The notes: generated by a model not told the origin, from the letters alone. A stretch of DNA of 64,000 nt from Medicago truncatula (GCF_003473485.1 NC_053042.1:28569262-28633261), one strand, 5' to 3'; positions 45,940 through 58,500 are shown, counted from the first letter of the stretch. Made by a program: numbers and translations.

Positions 45940-47675
45940 GTGCTTCTTTCCTCTCGTTCATTCAGTCCAGTTTCTCTCTCCCCCTGTTCTAGTTTTTTGC
46001 CGGCGAGAAGAATTTTGCCATCAATCACTTTACCTTCTTCAATCAATTCAGTAGGGTGAAAAAGGGGTTATTGATGCTCGCGACTCTCTATCTCTCTTTG
46101 TCTCACGTCTCGTTCGCTCTCGACGGCCTTCAAACTCTCTGTTCTTCTCCAATTCTCTGTTTTCGATTCTTGTAAGTTTTGTCACCTTCTTCAGCGCTAA
46201 CTCCTGATTCATATTCCATACATAAGGTTATTAGGGTTTATATTTGCGTTTGTGCTTGTGTTTTTCAATTCCATGTGATTGCATGTGTTCAATGTTCAAT
46301 GTCAATTCAAATTGAGCTTGTTCAATATTTGATGTTGATTGTAAGTGATTGTGTTTATTCTTGTGGTTTTGTCAATTTCAAATTTGTGAAAGAACACAAT
46401 TGATCTAAGGAAATGTTGACATCCCTAATGCTAAGGTTATATGTTTTAATTATTTGTATATCACAAATTATCCTATGAAAACTATATCCTTTTAAGCCAA
46501 CCTATCATGTAAAATTTAGATAACCAAAACAATGAACAATGCGATTACGCCTGAGTAAATGTGGTTACGCCTTTGTAAAATTATGGTTATATGCTTCAGT
46601 TAATTGGTTAGTAGAATTATCATTTTAAGAATATATAATTTTAAGCAAACCTATCACTGAAATACCAATTGTGATCAACTTTTAAGTTTCATGCACTGGA
46701 ATTGCTTTAATTTTATGTTTGCAGATTAGTAAACTTATAGATGAGTAATTTTAATACAGAAAAATAAAATATGGTTACGCCTTTGTAATTATTGGGAAGT
46801 CTTTCTCAATTTTGGTTAGTTTTTGTGAAGCCTGTTAAAGATGAACAATAGTTCACCTCTCACCCATGCTCATTAGTCAAGATTATCTAGTTTTCCCAAA
46901 TCTATTCCTTTCACATAATTTAGGTGGATAAATAGTAAGAAAGAGATAAAATGTACCTCAAACCTCATTTTTGGATAAAACGTGGTTCCACTTTTGATAA
47001 AACTTGCAACTTATAAAAGAAGTTGTTTATGGTCAGACGAACCTTAAATGTGGTGAACTAGTGTGCTTTGATGTTCATTTGGCCTAAAATGTCATTCTTT
47101 TTAAACAGGAAGTTACGGTTAACCATAAATTTGGTCTGTGTGACCACAATCTTTCAATTGTGTGACCATCATTTTTTCAGATTTTTGAATTTCTTTTCTC
47201 AACCATTACACTACCCAGTTGATTTCCCGTGGTAATTATTCTATCATTGTCTAGCCGACAAAATGGTTATGTGTATGCGATGAATGTCAATTAGTTTGTT
47301 TGATTTCATAAGTGTTTTGTGTTTGTGTTAATGCCTTTCCTTATATGTCGCCTTTGGAATTCTTGTTTATTACAGTTACGTCTCATGCATGAATGTAAGT
47401 CAAAGTATATTACTAAAGTCAACGAGAAGCTTACCGAACTTCAAAGGTTTCTCAATGTCAGAAAAAACCATTTAAATGAAGGTGTCGAGGAGGACGTCTC
47501 CATGGATGAGATTGAAAGAGTTATTGAAAGGGAGGTGGAAAATGTATCAGATGATGAAGCACATCATGCATCAAATTTGTTGACTATAATTAAGGACAAG
47601 CCAAGAGACCGTGTAAAAAGTGGGGTTCTGCTTTCATCGTGGGTGAAGAATGGACGCATAAAGAAGATGATTTAA
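45940..47675 (+). CDS. Unrecognised gene-like unit, last exon 47377-47675
   Basis: I do not recognise this gene. A CT-rich, leader-like exon (about 45940-46171) ends at a good donor (ttgtaagt at 46171). A frame at 47377-47675, preceded by a good acceptor (tttattacag), encodes LRLMHECKSKYITKVNEKLTE and continues for about 98 residues: hydrophilic, Glu/Lys-rich, likely helical or coiled, with a basic C terminus (SSWVKNGRIKKMI). No domain is visible. The 5' exon contains a short ATG frame of 33 codons. The surrounding tandem repeats and a mirrored leader-like stretch at 48760-49019 suggest a gene fragment inside a mobile element rather than a normal gene. A transcript would be needed to define it. 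Confidence 0.3.
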
Positions 47676-47885
47676 ATTAGTGTAGTGTTTTGATATGATT
47701 GTAATGTAGAATTTTTTTGATGCTATTTTTTAATTAGTAGGATCATGTCGCACCTATAATATTAATGGAAACACCATATGTTGTTAGTTACTAACATTGT
47801 TGAACTATATATCTTGCAGTTTATTGAGTCACTCTGCATGTTATGTAATATATACTGTTTATTGGGAGGTTTTGTGTAACTACAT

Positions 47886-48770
47886 TTTTTAAGACGCGTG
47901 ACCACAATTTTTTTAGAAATTAGAACTTGTCCGTCTTTAGGCGTGAAAAACTCGCAGATTGTAAAAGAAGTTATTTATGGCCGGAAAGGCTTTTAGTGTA
48001 GTGATCAAATTAGATTATGTGTTCGATTCGCCTGAAACAATATTATTTATACTTGGGAAAGATAAACTAGCAAAATATATGGTCTGTGTGACCACATTTT
48101 TTAAGGTGCGTGACCACTATTTTTTCAGAAATTAGAACTTGTCCGTCTTTAGGCGTGATAAACTCACAGATTGTAAAAGAAGTTATTTATGGTTGGAAAG
48201 ACTTTTAGTGCAGTGATCAAATTAGATTAGGTATGTTGGACCATTACCATAAGTGATTAACGACTGTTAACCATGACTTATGTGAATTATTTCATATCCA
48301 TGACAGTCTTTGGGAAAATCCTTTCAATTTTTTTAAGATTACTTTAAACTTATGAGAGAAATATCATTGGTGTGTCCATTTTACATGTCATTTAATGTTA
48401 TGAAGTGATAAAATAGTCACAAATGATAATTTGGACGCTCAGAAAAATTGTGGTTACTCTAATGATAAAAAGTGGTTAAACGGTTTAAAAATTTAGTTAG
48501 TTTTCCATCTCTGTAAATTTTTTTAGATATCTATAAACTTATTAGAGAAATTCCAAGAGTACCCCCCTTTTATGTGTCTTGTACTGTTATGAGGTCATAG
48601 AAAAGCAATGAATGATAATTTTGACACACAGAAAAATTGTTGTTACTCCTTTGATTAAAATTGGTTAAACGATTTAGATATTTGGTTGGTTTTCCAGCCC
48701 TGTCAAATTTTTTATATTTCTCTAAACTTATCAGAGAAATATCATGAATGTTCCCCTTTTATTCGACGAC
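47886..48770. repeat. Two adjoining tandem repeats, 212-bp and 188-bp units
   Basis: The 212-bp unit (gcgtgaccac...gaacttgtccgtctttaggcg) occurs at about 47890 and 48100, with a diverged third relative near 46990-47090. The 188-bp unit (aaacttat-agagaaat...ggttaaacg) starts at about 48348, 48536 and 48725. Both contain repeated gtggttac/gtgaccac motifs. Confidence 0.75.
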
Positions 48771-49999
48771 AACATGCACAAAATCAATTTGATCCGACGA
48801 CAACAGACACAAATTCAACAGTGACTCTGGGTGTTGGGTTTTGATTCGACGGTTAATTGGTGGAGGTCGGTGGTGGTTGGAGACTGGGGTTGGGTTACTG
48901 GAGGGAGATGGAGAGATCATGTTTTGAGAGAGAAGCTCTGCTTTTGCTGCATCTGTGTTTTTTTTTTTTTTTTGAGAGATAGAGAGAGTGAATAGTAATT
49001 GAATGTTTTTCCTTTTCATTTTTATTGGCTATTTCTTTTTATTTTTTTTATTTTTTTTTTAATTCCTCTTTACCTTGTCACCATGAATCAATTTTTAATG
49101 ATTTCCTTGTCATGTCATGAGTGGTAGGAGAGGGTGTACACTTAAAAGTGTGTCCACCAATCTTTTTCCGATTGTAACCCTTGTTCCGTAAACTTTATTC
49201 ATGTGATTGAAACCATAAGTTAAAGGATGTTCTCTTTTCATCTGATCTTGTTCTTCCTCGCTATTTTTATATGTTCACAATTGCTAACACTTAAGATATT
49301 ACGGTAAAAAGAAATTCTTCGGATATATATAGGGTTGCACTATTATAATTTTTTTTGTTTGAAAAAGTTAAACTAGTGCACTGTTATAATTTTAATGGAT
49401 GCTATAACATTACATGGAATTTCTATAATTTAACAAAGATAATGATAAAGGAAAGGAACCCAAGTAAAACTAAACAATGCAACTATATATGTATCTATAA
49501 TAAAATACAAAAATGCAACTGAATAAAAAAAAAAAAAGAATATAAGGTGCAATTCTTTTGTACAATGGCACATAAACCCGCAAAACAATTGAACTCCTGC
49601 CACACATAAACTAGGTAATTCACCCATATACATATAAATTTAATAAACTTAATAAAACAAAAAAGAATATATACCACCATGAACATTCATCTATATCCTT
49701 CTCCTCCAATTCACATGCCAAAATGGGATAAAATTCTTGACTAGTTTTTCCTCAAGGTAGTTGACCATGACCATCATGGGGTTTCTAGAAATCATCTAAA
49801 AAGAATATCTCAATCTTCAAACATGTACCAAACCAACCAATATATGAAAATAGTAAATCAATGAATAAAATATTTATATAATACCATGCCATAGTTGTCA
49901 AGGCAGCATGAATTGACTTGACTAATAATATAATAACCTTTGAACTAGTCATAGCCACCAAGATTATAATATTAAAAATATCCCATTTGAAAAGTCTCA
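48771..49999. other. GA/CT-rich stretch and spacer 3' of syntaxin gene A
   Basis: 48760-49019 on the minus strand is a CT-rich, 5' UTR-like stretch followed by an 86-codon frame of low complexity (Pro/Ser/Asn) with no known domain. 49140-50000 is AT-rich and includes the 3' flank of the syntaxin gene. Nothing else recognised. Confidence 0.35.
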
Positions 50000-50000
50000 A

Positions 50001-52134
50001 CTATTTTTTAAGGACAATAGGTAAAACTATGATCAAGATGATAATGAGGAGAATTATGATGGCAATACAAGTCCATTTTCTGGTATTCATTTGGTGCTTC
50101 CTAGCAACATGCAATTGTTGGACCCCACCTCTAACATACGAATTAGCACGTGCCACGTGGCTTTCAATATTATCCAATTGTTCACCTTGTGATTGAACCA
50201 AAACAGACATGTCCATAAACACTTGGTGAAGCTCCATTAGATTTCTTTCTATCTCTTTCACTGTGTCATGCCTCTCTTGAATTTCTTGGATTGTGTCCAT
50301 GATGTTTGCTCTTCCTTGTTGCTGGATTGCTTTTTGTAAAAATGTTTCACTTTCACCTATGTTACATTAAAAAGATGTACACTATCAATAATTTTAATTA
50401 ATTGTGAATAATAATAGAAACAAATCACTTTCTCAATCTACTAAAAAGTTTCTCCTATCATTATTCACTCTAGCTTAGGCATGGCAATAGGGCGGGGTGG
50501 GGACGGGTTTTACCTTCCCCGTCTCCATACCCGATTCTCATATACTTACCTGTTACCCTACCTATACTCAACGGGGATGAGAAATTGAATCTCATCCCCG
50601 TCCCCGACGGGTTCGGGTATCCCCGCCCCATCCCCGTCCCCGCATTGAATAATTTTTTTAATAAAAAATAGAATTTTTTTTGCATCCCCAAAGAGCAACG
50701 TTGTAATACATTATCCAACAATAAGCTCATTTTCACATTTGTTAGACAAAATGATTTAGTTGATCCTTTAAATATCAATGATAGTTTTTATTAACATGAC
50801 AATTATCAAACAAAATAACATAATGTATCAACATAAAGTAATTTTTTACATTTGGGACGGGTTTGAGTATGGGTACCTATATACCCGTTACCCGTCCCAT
50901 ACCCGTGTTTTGAGATCGGGGAAAACCCATACTCATATCCAAACCCAGTCAAAACGGGGAAAACCCGTCAAATTGAATTTGGTTCGGGTGGATAATCACG
51001 GGTGTGGGTTTTGTTGTCATGCCTACTCAAGCTAGATCCTTGTTGGTTAAACTTTCACTTCAAGCAAATGTAAAAACTAAAAAGAAAAACCATATACTCT
51101 GAATTATGTACATATAACATATAAGCATATTGGCCTTGAATTAAAAAGAAAGTATGGTATTTGCTTACAATATTATTACTTGATTCATTTTTTTTAGGTG
51201 CGTAAAGAAAGTGGCAAACACCATCTGAAACTCACTCATACGATTAAAAAAGGTTTTGAGATTTTAATTCGGTTTCAATTTCTAAGATTTCAAAATATTA
51301 ATTTCATTAAGATTTATGGTTTTATTTCTTGATCTCAAAAATAGATTAATTTACATAATATTTAACAATTAAAAAAGATAACGTAACCCTCTCTTCTTTT
51401 CTCTTTTCAAAATACTTCCACCTAAAGATACCCTTAAGAATGAATTATTAAAATTTAAAATAACTTCATGGTTAATTAAACACAACCAAAAGTTTATCAT
51501 AGTATGAACATAGATAAATAAAAATTATAATATACAATGAAAAGTTGTGTGAATTGATGATATACATACCAGTGGAAATGAGGAGGTCAACGGTTTTGTC
51601 ATCAGGATTCTCTCCGGTAACGGTATAGTATCTACGTTGTACAGTTTCTCTATATTCAGAAGATATTTGTTGTCTAAGGTTGTTAAAGCTATCCATGGAA
51701 TCCTTAAGCTTCTTCCTCAAACCACTCACCACAGATGTTCTAGTCCGGTCCGAGGACGAACCAGGTCCAGCACCAGGCAAACTCCTACTAGCCTCGTTGG
51801 ACCGGTCAAGTGCCTCGAGCCGTAGTTTAACAAGTTTAGCTTTCTTAAGAGCTAAAGCCACGTCAGCATCCATTTTGGAGCGAATATCCTTCACAGCTTT
51901 CGCACTGTGAAGGGTCTTGCTCCTCTCATGGGAGACTCTAAGGCTTTCGTAGAGACGATCTAGCTCCTTCAACTCCTCTTTAACACCTTCAACTTCTTCG
52001 AAGAATTTGTCGAGATGAACACCGGTTTGTGCAGTGTTCGGTGATGACATTTCGATCACATGGTGGTGGTTGTCCGGCGAAACTTGATCCGAGTTACGGA
52101 ACCGGGAGAAAGAGCCGGAGAATAAATCATTCAT
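50001..52134 (-). CDS. Qa-SNARE syntaxin, SYP12 group (gene A)
   Basis: Two exons on the minus strand, 52134-51570 and 50356-50001, giving 306 residues; the Gly189 codon is split by the intron. Seen: N-terminal [12 protein letters not shown] motif, Habc three-helix region (about 40-160), [30 protein letters not shown] helix (about 205-275) with the central-layer Gln at about residue 245 ([13 protein letters not shown]), and a C-terminal membrane anchor at about 284-304 ending ILPIVLKK-like without an extension. Such syntaxins sit in the plasma membrane and pair with SNAP33- and VAMP72-type partners for secretion and defence. The single intron position is as in SYP121/122. The 1.2-kb intron carries a hAT MITE. 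It is a tandem relative of gene B 2.4 kb upstream; N-terminal half and SNARE helix resemble SYP121, but the Gly/Pro tail is missing. Confidence 0.95.
50476..51025. mobile_element. hAT-type MITE in the syntaxin gene A intron
   Basis: 550 bp with ends taggcatggcaatag and (reverse complement) taggcatgacaacaaaaccc, flanked by ctctagct at 50468-50475 and ctcaagct at 51026-51033 (8 bp, one mismatch). Subterminal regions are rich in ccccgtcccc and cccgttaccc motifs. Confidence 0.88.
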
Positions 52135-54511
52135 CTTCTTGTTTATGTAAGAAAAAATAGAGAAGAGAAGGTTTTGTTACTTTTTCTGGAAGTTGAATAT
52201 CTATAGTTGAACACTTGAACCTGTTTAGAGAATATGAATGAAGAAGTATTTATATTTATATGTTATGTAATGTAATGAAGAGAAATATGGATTTGGGATT
52301 TATATATAATGGTTGTTTCTTGAATGATATTGTAGTTTGAAATTTTCTTTGAAAAATAATAATAAAAGGGTGAGGAAGTGGGCGAGACTAGTTCAAATTA
52401 CAATAAGGTGCAACATGTGAGTTATTATATAAAGAATAGTGAGAAAAACATTAGTTTTATTTTTATGCAATATTAATGTATTGAGCAATGAATACAAATG
52501 GCAAGTTTATAAGAATATCTAGTTTTTATTGGCTTTTTCAAAAAAGAAAAAAAAGAAAAAAAAAAAGAACATATAGTCTAGATTGGTAGTAGCAGTCAGG
52601 CAAAAGAGGGTAACTGGTCAAAGGGGGTTGGGAGAATTGGGCGTGTACAAATGGCTTCATAGGAAACTTCCTATGAATGAAGAGTGAAATTAAAGGGAAG
52701 CTGCTAGAAAGGTAGTTTGATTGTCAATGAAAAAGGTAATACTTGTATAAATAAAGAGGTTTGGGAAGAAAATTGTTCTTTGGGTGAGAAAATGGTTTTT
52801 TGTTTTTTTGGGTCTTAGGGTTACTAATAACATCGGACTTTGACTTTGGATCGTCTACATATAGATATGATGTCAACATCATCGGACTTTTGTATCCTCT
52901 ACAATTGCAATATGGTGTTGTAAGTGTGGAAATGTCGAATTTAAAGATGATTTTTCTCTCTAAATCTAACGGTTCCTACAACTACAAATGTGGATGATCT
53001 AAATAGAACAACATCAACTTGAATAAAGATAATTTTAATTTGTTAAGCCAAATAAACATATGGAAGGAAATAAGTACACATTTATACTATTTACTTACTC
53101 AAAATAATATGTGAATGTCTCTCTGAGCCTCCGGATAAAAAAAGAAAAAAATAATAATAATAATAATAATATGTGAATGTCTCTAGTTTTGTTTATATCC
53201 CAATTGATAAGTGATGAAAATATGAGTGGATGTCATTAGCTCCTTTAAAATAATGAAAACTTCAATTGATCATCATTCTATATAGAGACTATAATCTCCA
53301 ATATATCGAATGCAACGTATTATTTCTTCTTCCCATCTAAAGAACATCTAAGAAATAAGGAGTTTTAATTGAGAAAGAATCACAGACAGGTCATTACTCA
53401 TGCCCTTTTTTCTTCATGTATTTATATTATTTGAGTTTCGATTAATATAATGAGCATCTTTTGTATATGACTAATTATTAAGTTAATTCTAACAATAGAA
53501 AAACTTTTCCTACCCTAACTTGATCAAGTATGTAAGTATAAAAATAAAATAAAAACCTCAGTTTTGTGTTGTCCAGAAGCACAATTCTATACATATTATG
53601 TCATCCTATATTACATATTAAAAACATAAGTCAGCTTATTTAGAAACGAAGTGGTTGTAAAGAAACATGTTGTAGTAAGACTTATATCCACCATCAAAAG
53701 CCAAAAAAAAATAAGAAGGATTGCAGTCCCACCAACCCTAATGTATTCATCACTAATTTTATCTATTTAGTTAATAACACACATATCAATGTTTATGTAA
53801 TATTACAAGAAGACATATGAAGAAGTTAAATCATAATTTTAATACAAATATTAGTACATCAATATCAATCAACAAAATATTAATAAATACATTTATTTTA
53901 TTTTTGATGTGAATTATAACCTTAAACAATGCAAGGACATAGCTAAATCTATCACTGTGACCATGATAGATTAACATCATGGTAGGATTAAACTGAGTCT
54001 GCAAATGCTGCAAATTCACAAGGTTTGCCTCACCACTATGAAGATGACCATATCATATTTCCTATCATAATTACAGATACAGTTATGAATCTTATGATAT
54101 TACAAAATTAAAAAATTCATTGGATGGGAATAGCTGCTGCATTTCTCTGCATTGGTTTAATTGAGCCTCACAAATTGTAAAAGCAAAGAAGATAATTTAT
54201 TAAGCGGATTGTACTATGTAAAATGAAAATATCAGTCACCAAACATAGCAACTGATCAAAATTGAAACCAGCATGATACTTACAGAAAAAGAATATGATA
54301 CTCAAAATAATGACTTCCAAAAGTCCTCCTCAAAAGACCCAACCATTCCTTTCTAGATTACAGACCCCACATTCATCATCCAACCTTTTCATGGATTGAA
54401 ATAATAAATCTGTAGGTCAATCCATGTTAGTCTCACCCTTCCAAGATCCTAAAAACATAATTTAACCAATATTCATAGAAGTTTATAGACAGACACTCTT
54501 AACCCCTAAGA
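52135..54511. other. Spacer between the two syntaxin genes
   Basis: Holds the promoter of gene A (minus strand, near 52140-52400, with TATA-like atatttatatttatatg at about 52250) and the 3' flank of gene B. Includes a small retroposon at 53123. No further gene seen. Confidence 0.45.
53123..53164 (+). mobile_element. Tiny retroposon fragment with 20-bp target duplication
   Basis: About 40 bases (ctgagcctccggat plus an A-rich and (aat)n tail) inserted between two copies of aataatatgtgaatgtctct at 53103-53122 and 53165-53184. The tail and duplication length fit a severely 5'-truncated LINE or SINE insertion. Confidence 0.75.
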
Positions 54512-56586
54512 TTAAGTACCACCCGAAGGAGGAGGAGGTGACGGGGGAGTCTGCGCTGGAGCAGGCTGATTACCCCCACCGCCTCCACTATCATTATGTT
54601 GCCATGGTTTCACTGTGGCAAGAACCACAATCAAGACGATGATCAGAAGAAGTATAATACAATAACAGGCCCATTTCCTTGTGTTTTTCTGGTGCTTCCT
54701 TGCAGTTTGTAACTGATCGGTTCCAGTGTGCACAAACGAGCTCGCCCTAGCCACGTGGCTCTCGATATCGTCCAATTGTTCGCCTTGAAATTGTACCATT
54801 ACTGTCATGTCGAGGAACACTTGGTGCAATGCCAGTAGACTCTTCTCCAAGTCTTTGACAGCGTCATGCCTCTCTTGAATTTCATTGATGGTGTCCAGAA
54901 TTCTTCCCCTGCCTTGTTCTTGAATTGCTTTCTGAAGAAAGGTCTCACTCTCACCTACATAAGAGTGAAACTCACATCAGTTAGATATAAAATCTATTGA
55001 ACTCGAACTTAAATATTAAAACTCAAACACTAGCAACATATACTTCACCAACTCAACAAACAACAAGCTATCTTTAAAAGTGATTCACTACGCATACTAA
55101 AATTTTCAAAAACCTTTTCTTTAGTGTTAAACCTACGATTTTTGAACAAGAGTGTTAAACCTACAATTATCATGCCACAGGAGGCTGATCAAGGGTATGA
55201 AAAAAGATTCTCTACCATCAATAAGGATTTCCTGGATTCACGCAGTCATCGGTTTGGCACTTTTTTAGTGTTAAAACTTAAATATACTGATACATATGTA
55301 TCATGCCGTGAGAGGCAGAGAAGCTGTTGGAGGCTAATGAGGGTAGAACGAATCTCTACAAGCAGGGATCCTCTGCATTCACACAATCAGTAGGTCAACT
55401 CCATCCGATTTTGAAATATATTTTTATTCAATTAACAAATTTGGAAATTTGAGCCAACGCACACTTAGTGGATAAGACTTGATTGTTGTTATCTAGATCA
55501 AACAATGTTTATTATTGACCGCGTGAATGCAACGAATCTAACTGTATGGAAGCCAAATCCAGGTATCGCATCTCTTCAAGAGATTCAATTCTTACAATCA
55601 TCATCTATGAAGGATTGACACGGACATCAGACATGATACCGTTGACACACCTGCAATAATTTCTTTTTTAAAAAAGACAAAATTGAATGTAATCATGTGT
55701 TTTGGTGTCAGACATCCGACACATCTTCAATTAGAATTGTCAATACTGCGGGACATCATCATACTAGTACCCTCACACTAAGGAGAATCATACACATTCT
55801 CCTCACTTGTATATACTATATACCAACCAATAAACCAATTCAATTAAGTCAAATTATTTTCCAATCCAAAATTGATGAAGAATTCAACTCATGATGATCA
55901 CCTAGTAAAACACACTAGAATTTATTTATATAAAAATTAATTTCAACATCAAATTATCATAAAACATGATTAGTTTTAAACAACAAAATCAAAGAGATAT
56001 AAAAATTACCAGTAGATATCAATAGATCAAGAGTCTTATCATCAGGATTCTCTCCAGTAACAGTAAAAAAACGCCGTTGAACAGTCTCTCTATACTCCGT
56101 TGTAATAACTTCACGCAAACGATTAAAACTCTCCATAGAATCCTTCAACTTCTTCTTCAATCCATTCACCACCGAACTCCTCGTCCGGTCCGACGATGAA
56201 CCCGGTCCACACCCTTCCAAATTCCGGTTCGCTGCATTAGATCTTTCCAACTTCTCTAACTTCAGCTTCACCATCTTCGCCTTTTTCAACGCCGCAGAAA
56301 CTTCTTCGTCCATACGTGAACGAAGCTCCTTCACTCCTTTAGCATCGTGAACCGTTTTCGTCTGTTCGTTAGTCTTTGAAAGTCGTTGGTGGATTGATTC
56401 TAGCTCTTTTAGATCATCTTTTACTCCTTCGACATCGTCGAAGAATTTGTCAAGGTTTATTCTACCTCCTGCTCCTGCTCCGGTTCTGGTTCCGGCACCG
56501 TCTGTCATCTCGATGACGTGGTGCCGGTCCGGTGAAACTTCTTCGCTACGGAAGCGAGAAAATGAACCGGTGAATAAGTTGTTCAT
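54512..56586 (-). CDS. Qa-SNARE syntaxin, SYP121/SYP122-like (gene B)
   Basis: Two exons on the minus strand, 56586-56010 and 54954-54512, giving 339 residues; Gly193 is split by the intron, at the same place as in gene A. Seen: [12 protein letters not shown] start, a Gly/Ala/Thr-rich insert at about 29-42, Habc region, [30 protein letters not shown] helix with central-layer Gln249, Lys-Trp before a membrane anchor (about 289-308), then an extension [13 protein letters not shown] and a Pro-rich end ([11 protein letters not shown]). The tail after the anchor and the KPW motif are typical of SYP121 (PEN1) and SYP122, plasma-membrane t-SNAREs of secretion, ion-channel traffic and penetration resistance. 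The SNARE helix is closest to SYP122 by eye ([26 protein letters not shown]). Intron of 1055 bases without recognised repeats. Confidence 0.96.
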
Positions 56587-56732
56587 TTTTCTTCAGTGTG
56601 TGAGATTTGATTCAGAAATGATCGAAAAATGTGTAATAAGAAAGAGAGAAGAAAGACTGAAAGAGTTTTGAAGTCAATGGATATTTAAAATGATGGAGTA
56701 GGATAAAGAGAATGGGGTGGAATGTAGAGGAT

Positions 56733-56765
56733 AATACCGCGTGCGTGCGTGCGTGTGGCGTGTTT
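56733..56765. promoter_or_regulatory. CG-rich (GCGT)n motif cluster upstream of syntaxin gene B
   Basis: About 150-180 bases upstream of the start codon lies ccgcgtgcgtgcgtgcgtgt. It contains a CGCGT core, the type of site bound by calmodulin-binding CAMTA factors, and a further gcgcgt at 56815. A role is inferred from motif and position only. Confidence 0.35.
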
Positions 56766-56819
56766 GGTTTAAAACAAGAAACTTCGGATTGGTTCAAACA
56801 TTGAAGGACAGAAGCGCGT

Positions 56820-57620
56820 TGATTGGTCTGATTAATGATTTTACTGATTTGTAGTTTTGATTGTGCTGTATGTCTTTGTGCTAGTACAATTTAACTTATG
56901 ACTTTTTTGCTTAAGAATAAAGAAAACTTTCCAAACGCGGGGGAAAATTCACTTTTAAGGTAAGATTATTATTTCATCCGTATCCAATCCAAATATGTCA
57001 CTTTTTCCTAATGATATTAATCTCTGTCTTAAAGTCTAATTAATCATTTTACTATTTCTTCATCTAGAGAGCTAATCTAGTCGTTCACCAAAGAAAGAAA
57101 GAAAAAAAAAAAGAGCTAATCTAATTTTTTATCTAGAGAATTAATCTGATTTCTTGCTTAAAAGGTATGAATGCATTTAGACTCGTAGCAATGTAATTTT
57201 TCTTTTGAGTGGACTCGGACCAATGTATGTTGTCAAAAAATAATCCTAACAACAAACTTTTTGACACATAATCTCCTTTAGTTGTTTTTGATAAAAAAAT
57301 TAAAACTTTTATTTATTAAAATTTATGAGTTTGTTAAATTTACACGGGACTTATATAATTAAGTGAAACACACATAAATTTTAACAAGTAACGGATAAAG
57401 TGTTGAAAAATATGTTTTTGGGTTGGTACGAAAACTAAAAGCAAAATATGTGTAAATTTTATAGGACAAAACTTATATAAAAGATTTTACTCCCACCATT
57501 AGGAGTAAAATTGAGGCAGACCATGACCATTTTTGGTCAAAGAGTTTGCTAGTGCATTATTTTCTCTTAGAATGTGAGAACAACAACAAATGATGTCTTT
57601 CACTATCTTTAAATATTTGT
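56820..57620. other. Spacer upstream of syntaxin gene B
   Basis: AT-rich; distal promoter at most. No repeat or coding similarity recognised. Confidence 0.4.
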
Positions 57621-57621
57621 C

Positions 57622-58500
57622 TCAACGATTGTTTAAACTCCAAGGAAACTCATAAGCTTGTTTAAAGGCATTGACCATTGTTTGAGAGTCTGTTTCAATC
57701 CAGATATTACGCCAGTTCAGCTTCTTTGTTATTTCAACAACAAACATCAAAGCACATAGCTCTATAGTAAATGCAATTGGGATGCTTATATTCTGCACGA
57801 ATCCACCCTTAAAATTGGCATAGCCATCTCTGAGTATGACTTCAATAGAAGCAGATGAAGGATCACCAAAGGTCGAGCCATCAATGTTGGCCTTAATCCA
57901 ACCAGGCGCAGGTGGAATCCACCTAACTTCAATTTTCTCCAACAACCTGACATGTTTGTAAGAGACGCCAAGGAACCTAGTAACATAGAAGTCCATCTTA
58001 GAAGAATTACCATTTTCCTTCACTCGAGAACTGCTAAGCTTAATCTCAACAAGAATATGACTTATGAGGTTTTGAATAGATGAGTGGTTGTTCTGAAATC
58101 TCCTAGCATTCATCTCAATCTAAACCTTCCAAACTATATGAACCACAACAGACAATATCAAATAGTGAGCAAAACTTTCCCAGTGATTATTGCAACTATC
58201 AATTAAGGCACTCCAACTACTTCTATCAATATTACACTTTATTCATGTGTTCCTAAATTTTCTCTATGAAAGGACAATTAAGAAAAAAAGTGTTAAGATG
58301 TTTCAACATTATTCTAACAAAAAACAACAAATAGAGACAATTATACAACCTCTATTTCTTAAGTTTTCATCTGTGGGGAGCTTGCCAAGAGCGAACTCCA
58401 TAGAATAAAGCATCTAGATAAAGGAATATAGTTGTTCCAAATATCTTTACACCAACTAACGGAGGGCCAAGAACCTTTCACAAAGTTGTGGGCCTCTTTC
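57622..58500 (-). mobile_element. Non-LTR element remnant: zinc-binding end and RNase H domain
   Basis: From about 58500 to 58130 broken frames show IWNNYIPLSRCFILW, the start of the reverse-transcriptase zinc-binding module. 58113-57622 is an open frame of 163 codons with an RNase H-type fold (RWIPPAPGWIKANIDGSTFGDPSSASIEVILRDGYA...ELCALMFVVEITKKLNWRNIWIETDSQTMVNAF), including the expected acidic residues. It is probably a LINE remnant; a domesticated RNase H gene is less likely. Confidence 0.75.
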
